NCBI GenBank assembly: GCA_965203535.1
Contig: OZ241897.1
Span: 4,526,001 to 4,590,000, forward strand
Source: JAJDTT01 sp022827025
GTDB lineage: Bacteria; Acidobacteriota; UBA6911; RPQK01; JAJDTT01
Direction of reading: 5' to 3'
DNA length: 64,000 nt
Part shown: in pieces, positions 41,473 through 50,103 of the stretch
Position numbering within the stretch: the stretch's first letter is position 1
Layout: the number at the start of each line of letters is the position of its first letter
Notes under the pieces: generated by a model
What the model was told of the DNA's origin: nothing
What the model saw: the letters and a program-made list of their open reading frames with translations, nothing else
Databases searched by the model: none
Made by a program: the position numbers and the translations under genes

Positions 41473-41862
41473 TTACTCCTTGTCGGCTGGAATAATCTGC
41501 TTGACCTTGTCACCCCTACGCAGATGCCAATCCTCTGGGTCAGTCAACAATGGACCGTCTACGTCAGGGTATGTGTACGACAACGAAGGAAAAATCGTAT
41601 TGAGAGGACTTGAAGTCTTTGCTTCTATCGCACAATAGCTCATGCTCCGGTATACTGCGGTTACTTTGATATTTGCTTTCGTGAAGGTTAGTTCTCCCAG
41701 CTTGCGGTCGGGATCATCTGGATCTGTGATCCTTCCAACGCTTAAGAGTACTCTAAACCGCATGCCCTTCTCTACTCCGTCTTGGGAGCCTCGGTTGATG
41801 ACGACATTTCTTTTCGTGACAATATCTGCGATTTTTCCGCTGATAAGTTCATCTTTTTTGGG
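41473..41862 (-). CDS. Hypothetical protein, FlgT-C-terminal-like domain
   Basis: A 129-residue protein starting at 41862, where GGAGGGA lies five bases before the ATG. The sequence SGKIADIVTKRNVVINRGSQ, GVEKGMRFRV and DRKLGELTFTKANIKVTAVY reads as the small beta-barrel domain seen at the C-terminus of FlgT and in stand-alone accessory proteins. No flagellar genes are nearby, so a surface or sensing role is only a guess. It follows a membrane-protein gene by 26 bases on the same strand. Confidence 0.55.
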   Translation of the reverse strand, partial: PKKDELISGKIADIVTKRNVVINRGSQDGVEKGMRFRVLLSVGRITDPDDPDRKLGELTFTKANIKVTAVYRSMSYCAIEAKTSSPLNTIFPSLSYTYPDVDGPLLTDPEDWHLRRGDKVKQIIPADKE

Positions 41863-41888
41863 CATCGGTCCCTCCGGCACTATAATCT

Positions 41889-42629
41889 TTAGTCGGGTTG
41901 CGGATTCTTAGGGGAACCTAGCACGAATTCTCCCGGCACCGATCGTTGCTTCTCTCCGGAAAATTCATTGAGGACGGCGCCCCCGTCTATAGGTTCGTAC
42001 GCCATGGCTTCAATGACGACTGTGACATTGGCGGTCTGCGGGATTGGAAACAAGTCGACCATCGTCACTTCTACTTTTTCGGAAGATCCGATCCGCAAAT
42101 CATGAAGCTGTAGTTTATCTGTGAGTTCGGGCCCCATTGATATGCCTGGAATCTCTAGCGTGCCGCTAACGGCAAGCGTTATCCGGCCAATAGGTTTGTC
42201 CCTGACGTTTGACAATTGCAATATCAAGTACCGATTTCCCGTTGCCATGCTCGCCTCATCAATTATATCTGGTCCGAACGCAAGGCTCTCGATCAACAAG
42301 TTACGGGTATCCTCTGCGAATAGTTTCATATGGCTCAATTGGGTGTCCGTACACTTGCCGCTTTGGTGCCATTGCACCAATAGATGTGGTTCAGTAGAGT
42401 GTTTTCTCTGTGCTTCGCTGTTCTCTAACAGCCGATAGGTAAAAACCACGTAGAAAGTCGTCGCAATAGCTACGGCGATTTCACCGAACCGTTCCGAACT
42501 GTAGTCTAGGAGCGCAAGCCAGAAGTTTTCGCAATTGGTTGAGGCAAACATTCCCAACGCAAGCCAAATGACAAGCTCAAAAGACGCCAAAGCTAAACAC
42601 AATCGGAGAGTTCGGTCGTTTAGACTCAC
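41889..42629 (-). CDS. Hypothetical membrane protein (246 residues)
   Basis: Two transmembrane helices at the N-terminus (about residues 8-28 and 50-68; CLALASFELVIWLALGMF and GEIAVAIATTFYVVFTYRLL) are followed by a soluble domain of about 170 residues rich in beta-like segments (RYLILQLSNVRDKPIGRITL, ANVTVVIEAMAYEPID). Small two-helix proteins with this layout are frequent in defence islands. I do not recognise a family. It heads the minus-strand row of small genes. Confidence 0.55.
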   Translation of the reverse strand: MSLNDRTLRLCLALASFELVIWLALGMFASTNCENFWLALLDYSSERFGEIAVAIATTFYVVFTYRLLENSEAQRKHSTEPHLLVQWHQSGKCTDTQLSHMKLFAEDTRNLLIESLAFGPDIIDEASMATGNRYLILQLSNVRDKPIGRITLAVSGTLEIPGISMGPELTDKLQLHDLRIGSSEKVEVTMVDLFPIPQTANVTVVIEAMAYEPIDGGAVLNEFSGEKQRSVPGEFVLGSPKNPQPD

Positions 42630-42772
42630 CTATCCTTCCTCATCAATGTCCAAAAGAGATATTCCCCGATCAGTTTCTACCATACTCCCACGCCGTTCAT
42701 GAAGAGTCCAACACAGAAGAACCGGGCCGACAAGCGACGAAAGGACTTGCGTGTGGGCCACTATCTAGTTCT

Positions 42773-43930
42773 CATCCGGAAAACCGTAAGTTATTGATTA
42801 ATAAGGAGTAAGGAGACATTTTCAAGCCCCGGTGTTGTCATAGTCGTTTGTTAGTCTGTTGGTGTCAAACAATAGACAACAAAGGACTTACGCAAAACCG
42901 AGGACTTGAACAATGCGTCGAAATCGGCAACGCCAGCGTCCGCTTTCCGGCCTCTGGCCCGATCACCGACTCGCCCAGGAACTGAGGGCCGTTTTCAAGA
43001 TCTTGGACGACAACCCCTCAATCCTAAAGTTAATTCTACACGATCTGTGTGACACCGGCGGTTCCGGCCGGGGGGCTCCCGGTCTCTCCGCAGAGCAGGT
43101 GCTGCGCTCGGCCCTCCTCAAAAACTGGCATCAGCTCTGCTACGCCAAGTTGGCGTTTCTCTTGAGCGACTCCCAAAGTTTCCGTCGCTTTGCCCGCCTG
43201 CCCTACCACTGGTCGCCCAGTACCTCCTACATCAGCCGCATCCAAGCCTCCACCTAGGGTCAGATCAACCGGCTCCTGGTCGGTTGGGCCGACCGCCAGG
43301 GACTGGAACGGGGCTGCAAGATTCGAGCCGATGCCACCGCGGTGGAAAGTCACATCCCCTATCCGACCGATTCCCAACTGCTGGCCGATGCGATTCGGGT
43401 CCTCACTTGAACCCTTCGCCGGTTGTCCCGGCGTCACAAGATCGTCTTCCACGATCACCAGCTCCGCGCGAAGCGGCGTTGTATGAACATCCGAAACCAC
43501 CGAGGAGCGCGGCGCCGGCGAGCGTACCGGGATCTGTTGAAGGTCGCTCGCAAGACCGCTCATTAGACCCGGATTGCGCTGCATCAAGCTCACCTGTGGA
43601 CGGATCCCCGCAGTCAGGTCAGGGCCGGGAAACTGCGCCATACCTTGGACTTGATGATGCGGATCATCGATCAGACCGAGCGCCGTGTCCTGCACGGGGA
43701 GTCGGTTCCGGCCCAGGAAAAGGTCGACTCTCTGTTTGAGGAGCACACCGACATCATCAAGAAGAAACGGCGGGAAACGGTCTTCGGGCACAAGCTGTAC
43801 CTGACCGGGGGCGTCTCCGGTCTGATTCTGGATTTCGAGGTCGTGCGGGGGAACCCCAACGATGCCGCTCAGTTCCAGCCCTGGATCCAGCGCCAGTTCG
43901 ACCTTTACGGCCGCTGGCCTCGGCAGGTTG
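42773..43930 (+). mobile_element. Decayed ISNCY-type insertion sequence, copy A
   Basis: The left end GTTCTCATCCGGAAAACCGT is shared with a remnant at 47813 and a motif at 50104. The transposase remnant is nearly complete, but the element breaks off at 43930 where an unrelated GGGACAGTCACCTTC repeat phrase begins. The right inverted repeat is missing. Confidence 0.75.
42913..43930 (+). pseudogene. ISNCY-type DDE transposase, copy A, three nonsense codons
   Basis: A single reading frame covers SAEQVLRSALLKNWHQLCYA, RADATAVESHIPYPTDSQLL, VFHDHQLRAKRRCMNIRNHR, FEEHTDIIKKKRRETVFGHK and LILDFEVVRGNPNDAAQFQP. It is broken only by in-frame stops: TAG at 43255, TGA at 43408 and TAG at 43564. The copy at 50288-51480 shows that these replaced Trp, Arg and Tyr codons. 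The C-terminal third is lost. There are no frameshifts, so decay is recent. Confidence 0.85.
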
Positions 43931-44178
43931 CGGAGAATGGGACAGTCACCTTCTTTCTCGCAGTCACGTTTCTCTCTCGCGACCGGCGGGCGGAAGCCGC
44001 GCAGGTCGAAGCATCAATGAGTTGGGGAACTTTCTTGTAGCAGTGATCCTTGTGGCGGCCAGTCATTACCGTTGACCAGAATTTGGCACGGGTCGAGCGT
44101 CGTGGGGGCCTTCGTTTCGGGCTACGATCGCCAAGCGAGTTGAATGCCTGCAATCTATCGAACCCTGTCCCCGGCCAG

Positions 44179-44409
44179 CTAGCAAAAGTCACACTCGACT
44201 TGGAGGCCATGCCAGAACTTGTCCGGCTGACGGAAGAAGGTGCCAAAACGAATCGACATGGGCGGAGTGATCGACCGCCAGCCAAGGACGATTTCATTAA
44301 TCGCCCTCGGAGAGACACCAATGGCGCGGGCCATTGCATTCTCTGAAATCCCCATTGGCTTGAGGTATTCCTCAAGCAAAATCTCTCCGGGCGTGAGGGG
44401 CTCTTTCAT
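44179..44409 (-). CDS. HigA-like antitoxin, orphan
   Basis: A 76-residue XRE-type protein starting at 44409 (MKEPLTPGEILLEEYLKPMG). The helix-turn-helix ISENAMARAIGVSPRAINEI and the family phrase GWRSITPPMSIRFGTFF are clear; HigA proteins bind their own promoter and neutralise HigB mRNA interferases. The C-terminus (KFWHGLQVECDFC) is slightly short. The expected HigB gene is absent: the upstream sequence is the end of a helicase gene. The protein may be a leftover or may act as a stand-alone regulator. The 200 bases beyond the stop, back to the IS remnant, contain no gene I can support. Confidence 0.7.
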   Translation of the reverse strand: MKEPLTPGEILLEEYLKPMGISENAMARAIGVSPRAINEIVLGWRSITPPMSIRFGTFFRQPDKFWHGLQVECDFC

Positions 44410-44450
44410 CCTATTACTGCTTCCTCCAGACGGCTCGTGGCGAACTCCCT

Positions 44451-47400
44451 TCATGAGACCGCCTCCCCAGAGAGCACTTTCCAGAGGCGCTTGTATCCGC
44501 GCCCTGAGAGTGCAGCGCCGTCTGGACGGGCGCGGCGCCAGTCGCGTTCACTGAGGTTCTTCAGAAACTCGCGCGCCTGGACAACGGAGTACCGAGCATC
44601 GTTTTTTCCGACTGTCTCGCGGTACAGCTTGCCAAGATTCTCCGCGACGCTACGGGGCGCGGCATTCATACGCATCAGAACCGCGTCTTCCGTCCGGACG
44701 CCGTGGTAGATCATCGCCGGAAGCGCATTGATCCTGTGGGCGTCGGCTTCGGACAGCCTATCGAAGTCTAGACCGGAAACGTGGCTCAACGCGGCAATGC
44801 CCCAAGTTCCGCAGTTGGCAATGGTCCGGTAGATCGCGCGGCAGGCATCCGTAATTGCCCGGGTTCCACCCGCGTCGTCATTTTCCCGGCTGAAATACTT
44901 CCGGGCGATGGCGTCGATTGCCTTGCCGTTCACCCAGTCGCGGGTGATTTCGGAAATCCGCACGTGGCCGCGACCTTCGCCGCGAATCTCATCAAGTTGC
45001 CGCTTCAGTTGCGGCACGTTCAACATCACTCCGTACAAGTCGGCGATCCTGCCGCCTTCGCCGAAAAGGCTCTCCGGAGCCCAATCCGAGGGCGTGAGCC
45101 TGGTCTCGAGATTGCGCATTCCCATCATTGCTCCTGTAACGCCTTCCGGGGAGAAGCCCGTCGAGTCCGCAAGCTCGGCGACGCCGCCGGACATATTGGC
45201 GAGCTTGCGGGCGTAGGCGCGCGTCGCGTCCAGCAACGCGTCGGCCTTCTGCCATTGCGAACGGTCGTTTCGCAGCGTCGTATATCCGAAGGTCTGGCGA
45301 AGAAGTTGTTCGGAGTCCGACAGCACGGCGTCCAGGTTCTTCTTTTCCGCCCACAGATGGGCGACATAGCAGCGGAAGTCCTCCCACTGATCCTGCCACA
45401 GCACCTCGGAGAGTCTTGCCAATTCCCCTTGCTCGGCAAGCTCGTTCAATTGCGACACCAGCCGGGAGACAAGTGCGCCCGTGCTGCGGCTCACGAACTC
45501 AATGACGGATTGCGGGTCGGAACCTTCCGCAAGGCCGATGACCCCCACGCTGTCATGGCCAATCCGGCCCGCGCGACCGGCAAGATTCCAGAATTCGCGC
45601 GACGACATCTCCTGTCCATAGGGATACTTGGGCGTTTGCAGAAAAACGGAGGCGACCGGAAAGTTGATGTCCTGCGCAATGGTGGTGGTCGCACATAGGA
45701 TCCTCAGGGTTCCTGTCTCGGCGAGCCATTCCATCAGGGTTCGCGCATCGTCGGACAGGCCGGCATGATGAACGCCCACCCCCTTTTCCAGGGTCGCGAC
45801 AAGCTGGAAGGTCGAGCCGACCTCGGTGCGTAGAAACTCCTGAACAAGCTGGATACCCAACGGCACTGGGTCGAGACCGGGCAGGCTCTGCGCGGCCGCT
45901 GCCGCCATATTCCACACAGTGGGAATGTTGTTTGCGATAGCGATACTCGTGCCGCGGGTAGACATGACCGTCGCCATTGCCGCCGTCTGGAGACCCAAGC
46001 CTTTTTGTCGACTCTTGGTGATGACGCGGCTTTTGGGAACATTGACGGGCCTCACCCCACCAACGCGGTGTGTGCCACGAAGCGCCATGGCCTTCGGCGT
46101 CGCGGTCAAGGTCTCGAAACGGAGATGCCAGCCGGCCCGCTGGCTGTCGTCCGGAGAAGCGCCATAGAGTCCGACAATCCGTTCGTTGGGCTTCCAAGGC
46201 ACGGTGCCGAGGCTGATGGCCCGGCCCGCATTGACATCCTGCGCCAGCCACCGCGCAACCGATTCGGCCCCCTCCACATAGGGCATGAGAAGCAGGAAGT
46301 TGGCCCGCGGACAATCCATCTTCACCGTGGCGAGCAACAGCTCGATGCGCAGTCCCCGGTCTTTGGTTTCAATATTATGGGCCTCGTCCATGACCACGAG
46401 GGCCAGCGGGCGCTGCTCAACCTTCTTGTTGCGGATCAAGAGGGACAGTTTCTCGGGTGTGGCCACGAGAATGTGGAAGGGCTGATGCGTTTCCGTCAGC
46501 AACTCTTCTTCGAAGGCATCCACCTCGACCGCCGCCGTCAGTTGTTCGACCCTCAGGCCGATGGGATCGAAATCCGTTCTCAGCCCCCGGGTGATCTGCG
46601 CGCACAGGGCCCGCGTCGGCGCCACATAGGCAACCCAGCCCTTTTCGGCATCGAACTGATTCAGCGCCTGCAGGATGCGAAACTGCGCAAGGAGTGTTTT
46701 TCCGCCCGATGTCGGCAAGTCGATCACGATCGCGGTCTTGGCTTGGTCGAGGAGTCCCTGTTCCAAGAGCGCCGCACGCTGCGGCGGCAGAAGTTCGAAC
46801 ATCGCCCGATGTTCGCGATGGGTGAGGGAGCGGACGAATTCCGTCGTCCGTGAATTGACGGCGCGTGTTGTCCACCACAGGGAGTTGGTGACCATGATCC
46901 GCGCCGTTGCATGCATCCAGCGGAGGATCAATTCATGCTGTGCATCGCCTGACGCCGTCGCCGCCCGGATGGCGCCGTCATAGTGCTTGTCGAGCGAGCC
47001 AAACGGGTTGGCCGGCTGCCCTTGCAGCACGTAAAGGGCCAGGGTCTCCGTACCTTTCGCCCAGTGGTACAGCGCCGCGAGTCGCAGGGCGATTGCCCTG
47101 TCCTCTGCGGGCGAGCCGTTCTGGAGACGGCCTTTCTCAAAGCGCTTCTGATCCTCACGCAGTCCGGCGATGATCTCCCTGATCCGGTCAAGATCGTCCC
47201 AGCCGCGTTTGCGAAACAATCGGACCCAGCAGTGAAAAAGTCGATACAGCAGGCGGCGGTCCCACGGTGTCCCGGCGACGCTCGGAGGCTTGAGGGCCTG
47301 TTCATTCTCCTGGTACCAGCGGCGAAGGTCGGACCAGCGGTCTCCGCAATAGGCGACGGCGGAAAGCTGTAGCACGAAAAACAGGCGATCATGTCTCTCA

Positions 47401-47726
47401 ACTGGAACCGGCAGCAAACGGCGGATGTCGAATGCGCGGAAAGACGCGGCGGTCGCTTGATCGCGCAGTTCCATGTTCTCGCCCGAAGGCCGACTCAGTT
47501 CCTCCAGCCCTTCGATCGCAGCCATCTCGAACGCGAGTGCAACCCGTTCCAGCAAAGTGTCGTGGTCCTCGCTCCACGAAAACGAAAAGGCAATCTGTTC
47601 ACCGACGGCCCGATCAGCGAGGCGTTCGCTCACGAGCCTTTCAGCACGCGCCAGATCAGCTGCGCCGATCGCGTTCACGGCCCAGTGACTACGGAGCCCG
47701 TCGAGGGCCTGACTGGACAGACTCAT
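44451..47726 (-). CDS. Ski2-like superfamily 2 DEAH helicase, defence-type, partner lost
   Basis: A 1,091-residue helicase. Motif I is LPTSGGKTLLA (residues 337-347), motif Ia APTRALCAQITRGL near 369, motif II DEAH (447-450 in VVMDEAHN), the ATT motif in ILCATTTIAQDINFP, and motif VI REFWNLAGRAGRIG. The first 310 residues are a helical extension without a recognisable domain, and the last 300 are helical. The overall plan resembles HamB of the Hachiman system, whose partner HamA is normally encoded immediately upstream. Here the ATG overlaps the stop of an upstream frame by four bases (ATGA), but that frame is cut off after about 29 codons by an IS end. So the helicase probably belonged to a two-gene unit and is now orphaned. 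The Hachiman link is inference. Confidence 0.75.
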   Translation of the reverse strand: MSLSSQALDGLRSHWAVNAIGAADLARAERLVSERLADRAVGEQIAFSFSWSEDHDTLLERVALAFEMAAIEGLEELSRPSGENMELRDQATAASFRAFDIRRLLPVPVERHDRLFFVLQLSAVAYCGDRWSDLRRWYQENEQALKPPSVAGTPWDRRLLYRLFHCWVRLFRKRGWDDLDRIREIIAGLREDQKRFEKGRLQNGSPAEDRAIALRLAALYHWAKGTETLALYVLQGQPANPFGSLDKHYDGAIRAATASGDAQHELILRWMHATARIMVTNSLWWTTRAVNSRTTEFVRSLTHREHRAMFELLPPQRAALLEQGLLDQAKTAIVIDLPTSGGKTLLAQFRILQALNQFDAEKGWVAYVAPTRALCAQITRGLRTDFDPIGLRVEQLTAAVEVDAFEEELLTETHQPFHILVATPEKLSLLIRNKKVEQRPLALVVMDEAHNIETKDRGLRIELLLATVKMDCPRANFLLLMPYVEGAESVARWLAQDVNAGRAISLGTVPWKPNERIVGLYGASPDDSQRAGWHLRFETLTATPKAMALRGTHRVGGVRPVNVPKSRVITKSRQKGLGLQTAAMATVMSTRGTSIAIANNIPTVWNMAAAAAQSLPGLDPVPLGIQLVQEFLRTEVGSTFQLVATLEKGVGVHHAGLSDDARTLMEWLAETGTLRILCATTTIAQDINFPVASVFLQTPKYPYGQEMSSREFWNLAGRAGRIGHDSVGVIGLAEGSDPQSVIEFVSRSTGALVSRLVSQLNELAEQGELARLSEVLWQDQWEDFRCYVAHLWAEKKNLDAVLSDSEQLLRQTFGYTTLRNDRSQWQKADALLDATRAYARKLANMSGGVAELADSTGFSPEGVTGAMMGMRNLETRLTPSDWAPESLFGEGGRIADLYGVMLNVPQLKRQLDEIRGEGRGHVRISEITRDWVNGKAIDAIARKYFSRENDDAGGTRAITDACRAIYRTIANCGTWGIAALSHVSGLDFDRLSEADAHRINALPAMIYHGVRTEDAVLMRMNAAPRSVAENLGKLYRETVGKNDARYSVVQAREFLKNLSERDWRRARPDGAALSGRGYKRLWKVLSGEAVS

Positions 47727-47812
47727 GACCCCGCTCCCGCCCTGGCCGAGATCGCGCCGTCGCCGATCCCTTCAAGGCGACCGACCGGTAGGTACAACGC
47801 TATCGGCCCGTT
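47723..47812 (-). pseudogene. Truncated C-terminus of the helicase partner gene
   Basis: An open frame ending ALYLPVGRLEGIGDGAISAR...S and a TGA that overlaps the helicase ATG as ATGA. The frame stops being protein-like at the IS left end at 47813. This is the signature of a translationally coupled upstream gene destroyed by insertion or recombination. The family cannot be identified from so few residues. Confidence 0.5.
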
Positions 47813-48060
47813 CTCACCCGGAAATTCGTAAGTTACTGAGAAGTAAGGAGCAGGAGGTAGTTTCACGCCCCGGTCTTGTCATGGTCAGTTGTTGTGCCAT
47901 GGGTGACAAATCAAAGAGAAAAAACGACTTACAAAAACACGAGGGCTTGAAACATGCGTCGAAAACAGGAAAATCAGATTCCGCTCCCAAGGTCTTGGAC
48001 GACAACTCCTTAATCTTGAATCCGCTTCTACACGATCTGTGTGACACAGGCAACTCACCT
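47813..48060 (+). mobile_element. ISNCY-type element, 5' remnant (copy B)
   Basis: It matches copy A from the left end (GTTCTCACCCGGAAATTCGT) through the leader and the first 45 codons of the transposase (VLDDNSLILN, LLHDLCDTG). The similarity stops near 48060, where a PIN-toxin tail begins. Confidence 0.75.
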
Positions 48061-48081
48061 CAGGGACTATTCGATGTCGCA

Positions 48082-48369
48082 ATGCCAGGATCAAGTTTCA
48101 TCCGGCTGGAATGCGCCCTGCTTCCTGGGATTCTGGAAAGTTTGAGATATCCTGAGTCACCGATAAACAGCAACGATCTGAACTGGATCGCCAGCTACAT
48201 CTGGGGGATCGCCGCCGCCACTGTGGCCAGCGTCGACGTGCTGGCAAGCTGGAACTTCCGGCACATGGTGAATTTCCGCCGGATCCGCCAATACAACGAG
48301 GTGAACCGCCGAATGGGGTATCCTCCGTTGGACATTCGCACCCCAGAGGAGCTTGGAAATGACGATTAA
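48082..48369 (+). pseudogene. C-terminal half of a VapC-like PIN toxin
   Basis: The frame carries AATVASVDVLASWNFRHMVN, FRRIRQYNEVNRRMGYPPLD and IRTPEEL, the last helix-strand pair of a PIN-domain family in which SWNFRH carries the final acidic site region. The N-terminal half, with the first catalytic acids, has been replaced by the IS remnant. The open frame continues from the IS sequence but should not give an active enzyme. The 3' end overlaps the antitoxin gene by 11 bases. Confidence 0.65.
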
Positions 48370-48613
48370 GACCGGACCGAAGTCGTTCGACTGCGTGAAG
48401 TCGATGCGTGAGATCCGGAATCGGATCAGCGCGGAGATCAAGGACATGTCGTATTCTGAACTCTCGCGATGGCTCGACAGGCAGGTGCGCGAGGATCCCT
48501 ACTTCTCGCACATCCCGAAGTCGAGGAAGCCGGGGCAGACGCCCACGGAGAGGACTGGGGTGAGTGGTGTCAGTCCGTCTGACGTGAGGATTGGGCACCG
48601 GTCCGGACGCTGA
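48359..48613 (+). CDS. Antitoxin-like partner of the truncated PIN toxin
   Basis: An 84-residue protein: MTIKTGPKSFDCVKSMREIR followed by NRISAEIKDMSYSELSRWLD. The first 55 residues match the small antitoxin normally encoded just downstream of this PIN toxin type. The last 30 residues (GQTPTERTGVSGVSPSDVRI) are not of that family and look like read-through into foreign sequence. Its stop and the next ATG share bases (TGATG). Since the toxin is broken, the antitoxin has no visible function left. Confidence 0.55.
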   Translation: MTIKTGPKSFDCVKSMREIRNRISAEIKDMSYSELSRWLDRQVREDPYFSHIPKSRKPGQTPTERTGVSGVSPSDVRIGHRSGR

Positions 48614-48999
48614 TGGCCACACAACGCTACTCGGTTACCCCGCACCCGATCGACACGCTCTTGACGTGGGTGAAGTCGGGCGAAATCGCCATCCCGGAGA
48701 TCCAGCGCCCCTTCGTCTGGCCTGCGGTCAAGGTACGCAACCTGATCGGCGGCCAGCAACGAGTGACCGCGCTGATGGCCGCACTTCTGGGGCACCAGGA
48801 AAACTCGGACCGGGAAAATGCGCGCATCGAGCACGACAACGCTCTGTTGCGAGTCATGATGGCCGTGATGAAGGACGACACTCAGTTGTTCAAGAGGTTC
48901 ATGGACGATCCGGATTTCAAACGTTGGGTCAGCGATACGTCATTCCGGCTCGCGTACCGGCCGGCGGCCACGCCTGGGCGACCCACCGTAAGCAGGTGA
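48613..48999 (+). pseudogene. Chimera of DUF262 N-terminus and HsdR C-terminal tail
   Basis: A 128-residue frame. Residues 1-60 begin like a DUF262 (GmrSD-type) protein: VTPHPIDTLLTWVKSGEIAI, PEIQRPFVWPAVKVRNLI and GGQQRVTALMAALLG. The usual 30 to 40 residues between KVRNL and GQQRVTAL are deleted. From about residue 65 the sequence switches to NARIEHDNALLRVMMAVMKD and DTQLFKRFMDDPDFKRWV, which matches the C-terminal tail of type I restriction subunit HsdR. Neither part can be functional. Confidence 0.7.
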
Positions 49000-49003
49000 C
49001 AGC

Positions 49004-49289
49004 ATGACGAGACTGAAAGACCTCAAGAAGCGCCTCGTGAAGGATCCTGAATTCCGGGAGGAATACGCGCGGGCCGATGAGGAGTTCGCGCTGATCGAGG
49101 CGCTGGTTCGAGCCCGAACGGCAAGGGAGGCTGACGCAGGAGGAACTTGCGCGCCGTCTCGGCACGACTCAGTCCGCAGTTGCAAGGCTGAAAGGCGGTG
49201 ACGTTTCGCCGTCCATTGCCACCTTGCGCCGCTACGCCGAAGCGACCGGCACGCGGCTGACGGTAGCGCTGGTGTCGGCGGACAACTGA
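49004..49289 (+). pseudogene. Frameshifted XRE-family antitoxin
   Basis: The first frame (MTRLKDLKKRLVKDPEFREE ... LVRARTAR) and the second (LTQEELARRLGTTQSAVARL, SPSIATLRRYAEATGTRLTV) together make a typical helix-turn-helix antitoxin of about 95 residues. They are separated by a one-base shift near 49125 in AAGGGAGGCTGACG. As written, the protein stops at 49201 in the wrong frame without its DNA-binding domain. Confidence 0.75.
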
Positions 49290-49751
49290 ACCGGCACGAG
49301 GGCAAGAAGGCATTCGCGGACCGCGACGCCCTCGTTTGGGTCTCCTTCTGACGATCGCTGCCGACTCGTTCTTACCTCGAAATCGATTCAACTCGATGGG
49401 GGCGAGAAAGGGACAGTCTACTGCTCCCGTCTCCCGTCCGCCGACGCCCGGCTTCGACGACGGGAGGCGCGCATTGCTGCTTGCCGACGCCGCGGAAGAA
49501 TCAGCCAGGACCGGCCGCGCTGTCCGAGTGAGTGGGTGAATCCGCGCTGTCCTTCCCCCGGCTGGCGGCATGACCCACGGCCAGCGGAGGGCCAGCGGAG
49601 GCGTAGAGAAGGAGACTGTCCCCTTCTCCGCGCGCGCGTGGAGGATCCGGACCTCAAACATTGGATGAGCAATCTGTCGTTTCGGCTCACGTACAGGTAG
49701 CCATCACTCCCTGTCTGCTAAACTCCAGGGACAGGACGAAGGAAATTCGAA
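49290..49751. other. Gap with a second HsdR tail fragment and short repeats
   Basis: No gene is supported. At 49638-49700 the frame VEDPDLKHWMSNLSFRLTYR and a stop repeats the HsdR tail seen at the end of the DUF262 chimera. The phrases GAGAAAGGGACAGTCTACTG (49406) and GGAGACTGTCCCCTTCTCC (49608) belong to a short inverted repeat also found at 22440, 41410 and 43932. Confidence 0.55.
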
Positions 49752-50102
49752 ATGACCGCCGAGATGACCGGGTTCCTCGCAGTAGGGATTGCCGTAGTTG
49801 GAGTCGGAGTGGCGTTGGCGGTGCTTGTCTTGAGACTCCACACCGTCTCAGAGAAGCGATCTGACGATGCCCATGAAGCCATCGGAAGAAACATTGATGG
49901 ACTGAAAACCAACCTGAGTGATCTGAAAAAGGATGTCGGCGAGCTGAAAAAGGATGTCGGCGAGCTGAAAAAGGATGTCCGTGAGTTGAAAAAGGATGTC
50001 GGCGAGCTGAAAAAGGATATCGTCGAGCTCAAGGTCCAGTCCGCCAAGAACTCCACCGATCTCGGTTGGATTAAACACTACCTCGGAAAAGAAAAACTCT
50101 AG
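49752..50102 (+). CDS. Single-pass membrane protein with heptad coiled coil
   Basis: A 116-residue protein. One N-terminal transmembrane helix (about residues 7-28; FLAVGIAVVGVGVALAVLVL) is followed by a coiled coil in which the seven-residue unit LKKDVGE is repeated five to six times (about residues 58-92), encoded by nearly identical 21-bp DNA repeats. The C-terminus is short (IKHYLGKEKL). Small proteins of this kind are common next to restriction and toxin genes, and function is unknown. The stop codon lies immediately before an IS-like end (GTTCTCACCCGGAAAG at 50104). Confidence 0.7.
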   Translation: MTAEMTGFLAVGIAVVGVGVALAVLVLRLHTVSEKRSDDAHEAIGRNIDGLKTNLSDLKKDVGELKKDVGELKKDVRELKKDVGELKKDIVELKVQSAKNSTDLGWIKHYLGKEKL

Positions 50103-50103
50103 C

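Noticed and set aside
39594..42629. An integron cassette array
   Set aside because: One protein resembles known cassette proteins, but I found no attC-like core sites between the genes and no integron integrase.
44179..44409. An intact HigBA toxin-antitoxin pair
   Set aside because: Only the antitoxin is present; the upstream sequence is helicase coding and the downstream 200 bases show no toxin frame.
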